A model generated the notes under the pieces. It was not told where the DNA came from and ran no database searches. It saw only the letters and a list, made by a program, of their open reading frames with translations. A DNA stretch of 64,000 nt. It comes from Carposina sasakii. Its lineage: Eukaryota > Arthropoda > Insecta > Lepidoptera > Carposinidae. Position 1 is the first letter of the stretch; each line of letters begins with the position of its first letter. Below, piece by piece: positions 30,663-41,683 of this stretch. A program made the position numbers and the translations under genes. The DNA lies in assembly GCA_014607495.2 (NCBI GenBank), contig CP053175.1, positions 4,030,001-4,094,000 of the forward strand. The letters run 5' to 3'.

Positions 30663-32884
30663 CACGATATCGTAAGTACAACAGTTTATTAAAAAATAAG
30701 TAGCCTACACCATGTCTCAATATCCCCATTTCGATTCCACAATAAAACTATCTTATTCCCACCACAATTTAATAATCTTGCAAAAATAATAATTCTGTTC
30801 ATTTTACTATCCGTTCGGGTGTAATTAAAGGGCTAAACTTACAAGTTAATATTAAAACACAATTTGTTTTATCATTTTCCATCAGAATTAATTTATTACC
30901 AACAATGGCGGACGGCGATATTGCATTTTAATGAAAAACATTTTAACGAAATCAGTTTATTTTTTATATTAATTATGTATTAAACTCTTGTGCTGATGCT
31001 TCAGTAGAATATATCCTTCCGTGTATGTCGTAAGAGTCGACTAATCAAAGGCGTTCTCTCCCTACGTTCTCTAATAGACTCTCGTATAATTATGACTAAA
31101 CTCTTTGTCACGACAATAGAATTATAACCTAAAGAAAGTGTGTTCCAACCAAACGCAAGGCGAAAAAACAGGCATAAAATATCGACTTGACGTATGCATG
31201 ACATAAAATTAATGTTGCCATAAAAATGTTTTTTCCCTAGATGTGGGGAAATAGTCGATAAATTTATTATTGATGCTGAGAAGTATACTGATTTGCAAAC
31301 TCTTGTAGAATTATCGTGAAATTTAAATATAGAATATATTAAAAGGAGATGATCGGACTTTTCCACATCATTGGTCCAAAAGTGCTGGACAAAAAAATAC
31401 TAAATTCTGTTAAAAATTGTCCCTCTGAATAATTTGTCATTATGTCAACAAAGCTGTGAGGCCATTCTCCGTGGTTTTATTTCATTCAACAAAGGAAAGG
31501 ACGATGCCAATTTTTAAGATCTAATGTTCAGAACATAATATTATAGTAACAATATGCATAGTTTTAAATGATTAAGTGAGAGAGCTTGCACGTAATTCCA
31601 CAATCAATCAAAGATAAAATCGATCAAACTACTAGTTCCGCCACTGTTTGAAGTTCAGATAATAATTATCACATAAATATTATTTATGAAATACTTATAA
31701 AATAGTAGGATGATTTATTATCGTATAGTAGAATTTATATGTAGTTTTGACTATTACTTCACTAACGACATACGAGTACAGTACCTTCGTGGGGACGGCG
31801 TTTTGACGTAATTTACATAAGCCACCTTTAGTCATGTACTTATAACTTTCATCAAAATGAGCAGAACATATACGTGACTGTGGTTTTGGTTTCCATGTAT
31901 CTTCTCTCCGATTGAGTCTTACAATTTTTATCCAATTGTCAGTAGTTATTGAGTTAGCAGGAAATCTAAAATTCCAGAGTAATGAAAGAATCTGTTTTTA
32001 TTCCTATCTTCTTTTTCTTCTTTAAATATTAAAAATTTAAATATAGGCAAGGTTCAGGGTTCCGGAACAGAAGTCAGAACCCTGAAAAAATAACATAACA
32101 TGCATGTGTTATAATTAATAAAGTTTCATTAGCCGACTCCATTTGGACGGAATACGCTCATTCTCGTTTTTTAATTAAGTTATCATAAAATATCATAATT
32201 TTATTATATTTCTTATAACAAGAAGACTGTAGGTAAGTATAACCGTAGTATTCATAGTTGCGATAGGTAGTTACCTTCACTTTTACCTACAATCTGCATG
32301 TTTAAAAATAGGGTAAAATTTCACACACATGGCAACATTTTGTTCCGAATGACAGATAAAAAAAAATGAAAATTTGATTGTGTATTTATTGTTTTATTAA
32401 TGGAATTACGTAAAAACATCAAATATTTACCGGTGAAATGTGATGTTATTTATTTTCTTATGTTTTTGAGCATAGTTTTCGCAGGATGTTAGCACACATT
32501 TCGTCATGGTAAGTCCTTTAGGTTGACATACACACGTAGCCACTGACCGCTGAGCACTGAATGACAGAGCCGCAATTGGTTCAAATTTGCACCCATAAAA
32601 ATTCCTAAAATCGGCCTTCGGACTATACTTCTATAGGTTATAATTCTATTGTCACGACTTTGTCCGCGTAAACTTTAAAATTCTCGTTATTTCCCGTTCT
32701 TGTGTGAATTTCGGGAAATTCCATCATAGTGGAACTATACGTCACTAAAGAAAGCCACGGTCCAAATAGTAGTTTTATCTCGGCGTTGATAAATCAGTCA
32801 GGAATGTTGACTAGCGAGCGCCGTGTAAACTTTAGAAGATTATGCTTTTCCGCGTATTTTTTTGTATTACTCTAAACTCCTCAA
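30663..32884. other. long stretch with few repeats
   Basis: A reversed F fragment at 30992-31062, and otherwise AT-rich sequence. A 121-codon minus-strand ORF at 31001-31366 overlaps the F fragment and is not credible. Confidence 0.3.
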
Positions 32885-33052
32885 GGTCCTGGTGTTTTGT
32901 AGGCGATGGGCTGACTACCTGTCACTACTAACCGAACTTGTACATCTCAACTATACCCTCAAAATTGGTCAGAAGTGGCAACAGGTGGGGCCGACCCTTG
33001 GTGTTCTGCCTACCCCGTAAGGGATAGGCGTGATTATATATACGTATGTATG
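32885..33052 (+). mobile_element. repeat D, 3' part
   Basis: TTTTGTAGGCGATGGGCTGA to GGCGTGATTATATATACG. Carries the D-specific GAACTTGTACATCTCAAC segment. Confidence 0.7.
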
Positions 33053-33560
33053 TCTTCAAGAAATTTTATGCAAAATTTAAAGCAGATTTTACCAAGAATT
33101 GAATTGTCTCATACGCACTTTGCCCCTTTAACACTCCTTTAGTTTCGGGTAGAATTTCTAAAAATCTCTTATCTCATGCTTATACAAAGTAGGTACACAC
33201 CCTCCAAGTTTCAGGTGTCTGAACGCGATATAGGTAGCCTGTGAATTGGTACATCAGTCAGTCATTCAGGATAAACCAAAGGTAATTGCATACATAGAAA
33301 CTAGAACTATATCTATAGCTATCCGAAATTTTAGATCTATATATTGGTACCGAAGGATCCGATGTAAACTACTAAAGTCAAGTCCCAAAGGGGAAATATC
33401 TTAGGGAAAGGGTAGAACCCGTTGGGGTAGCTAACTTGTCATTCGATTTAATGTATAACTCAGTGTTTGCGTGTTTAAACCTTTGTTTAAACTGGGTCAG
33501 ATGCTAATAGCTATGTCAGAAGAAGTAATGTTAATCATTGCATACTTGCTAGGTAGGTAC
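33053..33560. other. unassigned stretch
   Basis: Nothing recognised. Confidence 0.3.
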
Positions 33561-33664
33561 TGATGCGGGGCTTCACTAGAAAACATGAGCTGCATCTCTT
33601 TTATGTCGTAAGTTAAGAATTTGAGCGTTCTTTCAGACGATAAGCTAGCAACTGTCCCTTCGTC
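33561..33664 (-). repeat. repeat F fragment
   Basis: TGCGGGGCTTCACTAGAA and ACGATAAGCTAGCAACTG. Confidence 0.65.
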
Positions 33665-33850
33665 AATTACCATTTCATCTTAAGTACTACCTAGTTTCGA
33701 ATTGACGTCAGTTACGCGTTGTGGCGTGACTTTTTGCGTAATCCGACGATTTCCGAAATATGATGCCGAATCGCGGCAAAATGCAAAGTCTAGTCGTGTT
33801 TAAAAGCGCGATGTCAAACTTGAAGATGTTTGTATGATCCTGCTTTACCT

Positions 33851-34111
33851 ATACAGGGTGTAACAGAAAGGGTATGTTAAGCGAAAAGCTATGTAAATAG
33901 CCCACTATGAAGAACCTATTTCTTAAATTTGAGATTCGAAATCACATGTTTATTTTTCAAGATTATATGAACAAGTTGTTTAGATATTCACCATACTATC
34001 TGGAAAAATAAACATCTGATTTCGAGTCTGAAATTTAGTGGTTAGGTTGCTTTTAGTTGGCTATTTACATAGATTTTTGCTTAACATATCCCTTTTGTTA
34101 TACCCTGTATA
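33851..34111 (+). mobile_element. family B fold-back MITE
   Basis: TACAGGGTGTAACAGAAAG to CCCTTTTGTTATACCCTGTA. Slightly more decayed than 23626. Confidence 0.8.
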
Positions 34112-34540
34112 TTAAGTGTGTAGTAAGATGGGTGTTATTTTATACTCCAACAAATTATCCTAACTCATGTAACGCAGTGTTTTCTTTGAAGTACAAGCGG
34201 CTATGTTCTTCTCTGACATATAGGTTTTCTTCCGATTAAGTTACGAGATTTAAGCGATTTACATACTAGGAGTCATCATATTCGCATTACTTACGGGGTC
34301 GTCGGCAATTTTTTTTTTCAAAACTCTAATTGTAGAGGATCTGGCGTTTGTTTTACAACCGGCTGCCTGCTTGACAACCCTCCTCGGTTATAGCGAAGCA
34401 ACAATTTTTGTATATCAAATTCCGTACATCAAATAAATTCAGTGGTGCCTACAGGCCCGCGACTGGGATGGAACATGGAACCTACGCTTTCCTAATGAAA
34501 GGCGCACGTCTTAATTGCACTATCACCGCAGATGTAATCT

Positions 34541-34749
34541 GCACCGGTATGATGAATTTGGTGAGAGCGAGATGTCTCACTTTTAAATGACAAATTCACA
34601 TAGCTATTAATAACTAGATAAACTAAGTGGATGTACTTTGCATGTAAAAAATAGACTTAAGAATTAGAATAGACACTCTTTCTCGAGCCTGGACTTGGAG
34701 CCTTAAAAGTGAGACATCTCACTCTCACCAAAAATCATCATACCGGTGC
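34541..34749. repeat. fold-back K
   Basis: Arms of ~46 nt: GCACCGGTATGATGA...GTGAGAGCGAGATGTCTCAC on the left, mirrored by GTGAGACATCTCACTCTCAC...TCATCATACCGGTGC on the right. The loop is ~115 nt. GAGACATCTC is itself a short palindrome in the arm. Confidence 0.75.
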
Positions 34750-34944
34750 TGGTTTAGATACTAACGAAATTATAAAAATCAGCATAATATATATTAATTG
34801 TTGTCCGTCCTTCCGTACATATTATTATCATAAGACTAGGAAACTCAGAGGCGTCAATGAGAAACGACGTAACATCGGACTATGAAATAGATGACGTAAT
34901 AGAGAGTGCATCTGTGTTTGCGTACACACTTTTGCACTATAATA

Positions 34945-35190
34945 TATCCTACTAATAATATTATAAACGCGAAAGTTTGTGAGTATGGATGGTTAGATAT
35001 TTGTTACTCTTTCACGTAAAAACCGCTGGAGCGATTCAAATAAAATTTGGTTTGGTGTTAGCTGGCACCCTGGATTAACACATAAGCTACTTTTTATCCC
35101 GGAAAATATTTTTATCCGAGATAATTTCGACATTTAGTTTTTTCTGCAGTCCAAGCGGTCGAAGTCGCGGGCGTCCACTGGTACATACAT
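34945..35190 (-). mobile_element. RTE-like tail, subtype 1
   Basis: Reversed: ATCCTACTAATAATATTATA at the 3' end, CTTTCACGTAAAAACCGCTG, TAACACATAAGCTACTTTTT and GTCGAAGTCGCGGGCGTCC at the 5' side. Confidence 0.7.
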
Positions 35191-35514
35191 ATATTACGAA
35201 TGTATATTTCGGCGATTCATTTTTATTTACTCGTTTATACCTATAGATAGTTCTACTTGCAAGTAAGATGAAGCATGCTTCAGACTTACTCCACATCGTC
35301 TCTCCAGAGGCGCGGCACGTTTATCACTGTCACCCTATCTCTCTGTTATGATTTGAACAATTCCCGGATAGAGACTTGTCTCGGATTCTCTTCAATGTCG
35401 CTTTGTTTTGTTCTAGTTTTTGTTTTCGAGGATTATACATACATGAGTTTTTTCCTGGATTTTTTTTGGAAACTTATAAAATCTGTTTGAAAACTGTTCA
35501 AAATGCTCTGGTCA

Positions 35515-35682
35515 AATACATCGTTGTCGTCAAAATCTCATGTTTATTTTTCAAGATTGTGTTAAACATGCCCAAGTTATTTAGGATTCACATTCTATCT
35601 GTTCTCAAGTTTCGTAGATATGTTCTAAATAGTGGGCTAATATCTTAGAATTTCGCCTAACGTACCCCTATACAGGCTGCTC
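35515..35682 (+). mobile_element. family B MITE, right part
   Basis: CTCATGTTTATTTTTCAAGA through AATAGTGGGCTAAT to ACGTACCCCTATACAGG. The left third is missing. Confidence 0.55.
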
Positions 35683-35925
35683 GCAAGTTGCATAAAAAGA
35701 AAGCTATACAATAACCTGTATAAATAACATTATATATTAATATCATTATCTAAATGACACTAATGGGATACTGTAAATTTATATAAAACATTAAAATACT
35801 AATGTACATGCTATTGTCGTAAACAGTAACTTATACTTAAGATTTTTATCTGCGATTTATTATAACCTTACAAGGTTTACCAGGCTTGTAGGGTGTAAAC
35901 ATACGAAGTAATAATCGTTTTAAGG

Positions 35926-36147
35926 CTTGAGCACATCGGATGCGTGTGTGTGCACGCAAGCGTAGACGTGCACGTACCTATGAGTTGTAATGTATGGAAT
36001 TGTATAGGCACGGGCAGTCGGGCAGACTGGATGCGTATGCGTAGACGTAAGCATAGACGTCAAGCGGTGACAGTTCTATACATTAAACTGAGAGGTACGT
36101 GTACGTCTACGCTTACGTGCACGCATACGCATCCGGTGTGCTCGAGC
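35926..36147. repeat. fold-back L rich in GCGTAGACGT motifs
   Basis: Outer arms CTTGAGCACATCGGATGCG and CGCATCCGGTGTGCTCGAG, then mirrored GTGCACG / AGCGTAGACGTG blocks. Contains several ACGT-centred words, so it is CpG-rich against an AT-rich background. Confidence 0.75.
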
Positions 36148-36324
36148 ATTTATAAATGAAATTGTATCGGGCGTTACAATTCGGAAGTTCAAACATTCAC
36201 TATGGAAGTAATAACCTTAAGACGTGTCTTATTCGTCCGATAACACAAAGTAATAAATAATAAACATTCACACACTTGCAACATATTAGCCTAGTCATAT
36301 ACTAAGATCGTGGGAACTCGGTGA

Positions 36325-36382
36325 AGGGTCGTGGGTACTGCAACGATACATTAATATATAGATAAGTATAGAAACATCCATG
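36325..36382 (-). mobile_element. tRNA-derived SINE, 3' fragment
   Basis: ATAGATAAGTATAGAAACATCCATG is shared (reversed) with 40-67 near the left edge of the window. Confidence 0.65.
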
Positions 36383-36427
36383 AGTCAAATTCAAATTCAT
36401 CATTCCAATAATTTATTCCACATGAGA

Positions 36428-36665
36428 GGATCGTCTCGTTGTTGGCTTTCCCCAGGGCACAGGATCGTCTCGTTGTTGGCTTTCCCCAGGGCACAGGATC
36501 GTCTCGTTGTTGGCTTTCCCCAGGGCACAGGATCGTCTCGTTGTTGGCTTTCCCCAGGGCACAGGATCGTCTCGTTGTTGGCTTTCCCCAGGGCACAGGA
36601 TCGTCTCGTTGTTGGCTTTCCCCAGGGCACAGGATCGTCTCGTTGTTGGCTTTCCCCAGGGTACG
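36428..36665 (+). repeat. 34-bp minisatellite, seven units
   Basis: Units start at 36428, 36462, 36496, 36530, 36564, 36598 and 36632. Each contains GGATCGTCTCGTTGTTGGCT and TTCCCCAGGGCACA. By eye the units are identical, and only the last changes after CCCAGGG. Because 34 is not a multiple of 3, every frame stays open through it, which creates spurious ORFs on both strands. Confidence 0.95.
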
Positions 36666-36712
36666 CCACAAGGCTACTGCCATAGGAGGGTTTTGCCTAT
36701 AGCCAAAAAAAA
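36661..36712 (-). mobile_element. element C fragment joined to the minisatellite
   Basis: CCAGGGTACGCCACAAGGCT then ACTGCCATAGGAGGGTTTTG matches the reversed C tail. CCCAGGGCAC of C is part of the minisatellite unit. Confidence 0.65.
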
Positions 36713-38024
36713 AAATTTGTCGATTAATTTTTTTTATATTCTATGTTCGCACCTTAAAATGAAACCGCTACCAAATAAGAGAAATTATTTCGGAAACAAC
36801 TACGGTAGATTTCTAAAATAGTGACAAGTAACCGAATTGCTTATTAAACTACGCTCGGACTAACCTTATATGTAAATGCTTTAATATGGTAATACTTAAT
36901 CTTCTCGCATCTTGAAATAGATAACCCTAAACTTTCATGCCCAGCGTTAACTTAGCAGATAAACCGGTCATAAGTCGTGAATCATGAATATGTTTCCAAC
37001 TTAAAGTCTTAAGTGAGTGACTATGAAGCAAGGACAATGAGGAGATACGATAGTTATAGACCTTTTACCTCCAATGTCGAGTACGCAGCGCAGTATGAAA
37101 CAATCTCTATCCACAATTTTAATATTAATAGTATTACTCTTACGCCATCCACAGTGACGAAAAACGCGAAGCTCAGAAGAACTGATGGTGGAGATCTGTG
37201 AAGGCCCTCTACCCCATCTAGGGGACACGGGAACATAAATCAAGTAAGTCATCATCAGGGACACAATTCACAAATTTAAAAAAATATGCATGATTAGAAA
37301 ATTACCAATCACTAGTTCTTGTTTGGTCCTTGTATATTTCATTAATTGTGAATAACTTGGATATCGCGTTCTAGGTATCATATTGGACAATATTGCACAT
37401 AGATTCTGTCTTTGACCAATCTGCTACACAATTTTCTAATAAAAAACGTAGTTATGCCACCTCGTTATTGTCCTTTCTCCGTAGTCCAACCTCAGCCGTA
37501 TTCTACAGTTTATATACAAAGTTGAACGAATTTACGAGATTTGCAAATATTCTCGTAATTACTGCGATACTTGTATAGGCTTAAGAATTTTTGCATGTAA
37601 ATTGGTCATTAAAATACTTAAGGATAATAATATGGAATTTTAAAAACATCTGTTGTTAGAATAACTTAATAATCAAGTTTAAGGGCCATTTTTTCAATGT
37701 CAAAGGCCTATTTAAAGGAAAATTTTGATGTAGTCTTCCTCTACAACTTGATCAATAGATACAGCATACTTTATATAGGTTCTCTGATCATTGGAATAAA
37801 ACAAAAAAAACTAACATTGACTAAAAACTTATACAAAATGATGTGCGTTGTGTTTTGTTTCTAAATTAAGAAAAAACGGTGTAAATAGATGTTTATCTTT
37901 TACAAGGTGGTAACAATTCGTTATGGTGTTTGATTCATCTGCATCAATAAAATTACTTTATCTTGATTCAATATTAGGATTCCTTTGGAAAATAAATACT
38001 AGTACATTCTCTCTCACTATCATA
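36713..38024. other. unassigned stretch
   Basis: A less AT-rich part at 37000-37250 holds short ORFs on both strands, none convincing. The rest is AT-rich. Confidence 0.3.
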
Positions 38025-38102
38025 GTCCGATGGGATGGAAATCCGACACGATCGTAGAGAGATCAGGCGCAGTAATAACGGCTTAACGTGCTTTCCGATG
38101 CT
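38025..38102 (+). repeat. dispersed lepidopteran repeat fragment
   Basis: CCGATGGGATGGAAATCCGA, GATCAGGCGCAG and GGCTTAACGTGCTTTCCGA match a common lepidopteran repeat from memory. Cut short by the palindrome that follows. Confidence 0.45.
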
Positions 38103-38233
38103 AAGTGATAATTTTACAACATTTAATTTTGTTTGTACATGATATTATTATAAATTTTGTGGTATAGCCTTTACCACAAAATTTATAATAATATCATGTA
38201 CAAACAAAATTAAATGTTGTAAAATTATCACTT
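38103..38233. repeat. perfect 62-nt palindrome
   Basis: Left arm 38103-38164 and right arm 38172-38233 are exact reverse complements over all 62 nt, with a 7-nt loop (TAGCCTT). Confidence 0.95.
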
Positions 38234-38299
38234 TACCGTAAAGCTCCGTAACTGGGATTGATCCTACACCATGTGTCTGGAAAGTGTAACCCGTTGATT

Positions 38300-38512
38300 T
38301 ATCGCCCCCTTATTAGCTATCTAGCAAAAGCAAAGCTATAGGAAAAATTGTACAAAATTCGCTGATTGCTTGTCAAATTCGTACGAGTACATATTACGTT
38401 TAATTAATTTCAAAGGAATTTTGATATTGCAATGCGAATATTGTACAATTTTCGCTATCGCGCTGCTTCAGCTTTGCTATTGCAAATTAGGTAATCAAAG
38501 GGCGCGGTTCTA
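38300..38512. mobile_element. family I fold-back element, uninterrupted copy
   Basis: CTATCTAGCAAAAGCAAAGC on the left and GCTTTGCTATTGCAAATTAG on the right, with TTGTACAAAATTCGCTGATT / ATATTGTACAATTTTCGCTA inside. It lacks the C insertion found at 18336. Confidence 0.7.
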
Positions 38513-38526
38513 GCTCATATGACAAT

Positions 38527-38660
38527 ATGGTCGTTCCTGACCGTCACACTTATATGTAAACTTAAAATAAGTCAAGTCTGTCCCTCTCCACTCTTAACAT
38601 AAATGGCTGAGATATAAAGGGACAGGTAGGACTAATTTTAAACCTAATTTAATTTGGTTT
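38527..38660. mobile_element. family J MITE, old copy
   Basis: ATGGTCGTTCCTGACCGTCA, TCTTAACATAAATGGCTGAG and a decayed right arm. Same order as 24118. Confidence 0.6.
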
Positions 38661-38926
38661 TATGCGAAACCCAATAAATTAAATAAAAAAACTTACCAAT
38701 ACGTTTTGATACAAAAAGTAAGGTGTTAAAAATATATCGGGTTTCAAAAAGCATAACCTTAACGTGGAAATAATCAATTAGTTTATCGCCTATAGAATCA
38801 GATTAATGATTGTGTACCTTTTTATTTATTACATTAAGGGGAAATTAAATTGTATGCATATAAATTGTTTTTTTTTTATTTGGTAATTTTAAAGATACAT
38901 ACCGATAATATTGGACGTAGACTATG

Positions 38927-39079
38927 CTGCCGTCATACGGAAAAAGGGCGCATCTAACATTTTTTTCAAAATTGAGTTATATAGTGATTCGGAATCAGCA
39001 TTTTCTGCTGATTCCGAATCACTATATAACTCAATTTTGAAAAAAATGTTAGATGCGCCCTTTTTCGGTATGACGGCAG
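38927..39079. repeat. 74-nt near-perfect palindrome M
   Basis: Arms 38927-39000 and 39006-39079 around a TTTTC loop. One mismatch seen (CATACGG against CCGGTATG context). The outer end CTGCCGTCATAC is bordered by TA on both sides within a few bases, so it may be a palindromic MITE. Confidence 0.9.
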
Positions 39080-39099
39080 TATGATTCTTATAACTTACT

Positions 39100-39215
39100 A
39101 GCTGTTGCCCGCGACTACAGCCGCGTGGACTGCAGAAAAAACAAAATGTCGAAATTATCCGAAGTAACTAACATACACACTCACAAACTTTCGCATTTAT
39201 AATATTAGTGTGATA
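39100..39215 (+). mobile_element. RTE-like tail, subtype 1, internally deleted
   Basis: GCCCGCGACTACAGCCGCG, TGGACTGCAGAAAAAACAAA then directly CACACTCACAAACTTTCGC. Confidence 0.65.
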
Positions 39216-39842
39216 TAAATATCTTAATATGGGTATATATAAAATGCTTTATCCTAAATGACTGACATGTCAAAACACAGCTTAAACCGCTGATCTTTTT
39301 AGCATGTGTGTGTGTGTGTTTCTACGGAAACGGGAAATAACGGGAATTCTAAATTTCACGCGGACGAAGTCGTGGGCGTCCGCTAGTATTATATGTTTGA
39401 CATAGACAAATACATAGATGGACACTAGTATGTTCATAAAGTAACATTATATTCAACACAACAACAATACCATCATATAAACAAAATAACCTATTAAACT
39501 ACTCGCAATGTGTTTTACAGGTACTAACATAACACAAAAACAGAACAAGAAGTCTTAAATACAAGGTCTTTCCGGAAGTTTCTTAGTATATTTGATTATA
39601 CTCCGGCACCATTGAACCGGGAAGAAGAGAAATATATTTTCATTTAAGAGATAAAAGGGGGGCTAAAGTTTGAGAAACTTCGTTAACAGCCTAATCTTAA
39701 CAAAAACAAATGTTTTCCGAATAAAACCAACGGAAAGTAGGCATTGTCAAAGAATGTTTAGTTGAAGATGGAGCAATATCTTTTATAATATACCTACCTA
39801 TCACTCTACTGGCTACTACTCCCGTAATGTAGCATCATTCAT
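39216..39842. other. mixed remnants
   Basis: A short (GT)n run at ~39306 and a third type of retro tail (GCGGACGAAGTCGTGGGCGT at 39361-39380). The remainder is unassigned. Confidence 0.35.
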
Positions 39843-39962
39843 TAGCCTATTACCTACAGTCCACTGCTGGACGCAGACCCCCACTAGGACACGCCACAGG
39901 GCTACTGCCATTGGGAGGTTTTTGGCAATAGTCACCACGCTGTGGGTTTTTGACCGAAATAT
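39843..39962 (-). mobile_element. element C, 3' part
   Basis: GTCCACTGCTGGACGCAGAC, CACGCCACAGGGCTACTGCC and a short stretch to GGTTTTTGACC. It lacks the 5' half. Confidence 0.65.
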
Positions 39963-39989
39963 ATACTTCTAGTCAAAAATTTTGCCGAT

Positions 39990-40037
39990 ACAGTAGGCTA
40001 TTTGTATAGCATTTCGCTTAACATACCCTTTCTGTTA
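39990..40037 (+). mobile_element. family B MITE, right end remnant
   Basis: GCATTTCGCTTAACATACCC then TTTCTGTTA, where it fuses to the tRNA-like element. Confidence 0.7.
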
Positions 40038-40140
40038 AAGCTCAGTGGTAAGAGCACTAGCCCGGAATGCAGAGGTCGTGGGTTCGATTCCCACTGGGGT
40101 GAAGAATTTTTTCCATTTCTTTATTAATAACTTTATATTA
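40038..40140 (+). mobile_element. tRNA-like element T, copy d
   Basis: AGCTCAGTGGTAAGAGC (paired D stem), GGTCGTGGGTTCGATTCCC (T arm with box B) and the TTTCTTTATTAATAAC tail. The acceptor 5' strand and the leader are missing because the copy begins at the B junction. Not a functional tRNA. Confidence 0.8.
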
Positions 40141-40431
40141 TATATGTACGTAAATAAAGTTGTCTTTCTGCGCTGTAAACTCTATGATATTATTAAGAAA
40201 CGTATTGTTTTAGTACAAACAAAGCCAGTCAGCGAGCTAAACGTATCGCTTTAGAGGTTTCCGTTAGGGAGATGAGTTAAATTAGTTTCTAAATTAGCTG
40301 AACTAAAGTTTAGATTACAATGAGTTTTGTACGGATATTAATTTGATTTGTATACATATTTATCGCGACTTTTTATGAGATTTCGTTGTGGAGTTTCATA
40401 GCTTAGTTTATTTCAACGTATACTGTGCTGA
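40141..40431. other. unassigned stretch
   Basis: Nothing recognised. Confidence 0.3.
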
Positions 40432-40570
40432 AGAAGGTTTTCACTAGAATACATCAGCTGCATCTCTGAGGCGACGAGCCAGTACATGTCATTGAACTTT
40501 TACGTCCTGATCCAGCTGCTATGCTAAACATGGATATGGAATCTTTTTCGCAATCCTGCAGTTCTGAATA
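40432..40570 (-). repeat. repeat F copy
   Basis: ACTAGAATACATCAGCTGCA through GCTATGCTAAACATGG and CAATCCTGCAGTTCTG. The C copy follows with no gap. Confidence 0.65.
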
Positions 40571-40735
40571 TCCCCTTTAGTGTCTCCCGTGCTGACAACA
40601 TAGTTTGAAAATCACCAACCCGCCTGCCCAGCATGGTGACTATGGGCAATTGGGCACCCAATGGCCTTGTGCCGTTCTCTGATGGTGGCCTACGTCCAGC
40701 AGTGAACTGCAATAGGCTGATGCCAATGAATGATG
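40568..40735 (+). mobile_element. element C, 5'-truncated
   Basis: GTGTCTCCCGTGCTGACAAC to GTGAACTGCAATAGGCTGAT. It starts internally, so it lacks the conserved GTGGTGCCGG end. Confidence 0.7.
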
Positions 40736-41611
40736 TATTTTGCCAATATAACGCAAACATACGTTACCCACTATTTTTCAAGCCAATTACCTTAATGCAC
40801 CGAATAAAATATATCCAAATGTTGCTTCGAAAAATCTAAATATGGCTCAGTCTGTCCCAGACCACTCAAATATGTCACCACACCAATCCCAAGTGCGCGG
40901 TGTCGCTAAATTCAACCTTTTACATGTAGTAGTAGAATCTAAAATAGTTCTTTCGCCGACACTTAAGTTCCATTTCCCGACTTGGCGAAAGCTAAATCTA
41001 CGCTTAAACCTTTTCAGGCAACTTGACCCAGTTTTGGTGTATGGCCTAAAGTATGAGATGAGGGCTAAAATTCGTGAACCTACTCTAGAAGTCTAGACGC
41101 TAGTATAGACCGCGCAGCGTAGGCTCATCTTTACATTTATTTTAGTAAAGAAGTAAAAAGTAAATTGAGAGATATATTTCTTGCACTGGCTGACTAATCG
41201 GTTTCAATTATTTGCCGAATTGTTGCTTTTCCTATTGTGTTATTTATTTTGTTTTAAGCCAGTATAATTGTAATGTTATTATATCTAACTTGTACTCTTA
41301 TTATATTTATGTATGTATCTTATATTTACTTTTTGTTTATTAAAAAGTTACCAAGTTTTAATTGTGTCCGTACACATTATTACCTTTGTAACTTATTGGT
41401 CTCACTTTGCTCTCTGGTATCCTGGAAGAAATATCTTGCAGAGATAAGCAAGCCTTTGTATGCATTTTTTTTTTTGTAAATTTCTCTGTATTTATTGTAA
41501 TATATTTGTGAACAATAAAGAATAAGTAAAACAAGCATTAGGCACTTACACTATCTATATAGTAACCCTGTAAGAAATAAATTAAACGCTATAGCGACGA
41601 TTTCCCGCTAC
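40736..41611. other. unassigned stretch
   Basis: ORF 40842-41096 (84 codons) and others show no domain. The AT-rich end includes ATAAAGAATAAGTAAAACAA near 41515-41535. Confidence 0.3.
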
Positions 41612-41680
41612 TAGAATACATCAGCTGCATCTACTTGCATGTAGTAAGAGTCGACTAAGGAACTAAAGGGCTTTCTCTAA
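41612..41680 (-). repeat. repeat F fragment
   Basis: CTAGAATACATCAGCTGCAT and AGAGTCGACTAAGGAACT. Confidence 0.6.
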
Positions 41681-41683
41681 GGC

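Noticed and set aside
36351..36821. Overlapping ORFs of 87-110 codons on both strands with repeating RLVVGFPQGTGSS-like or KANNETILCPG-like proteins
   Set aside because: They are translations of the 34-bp minisatellite, which keeps all frames open. There is no start context or domain.
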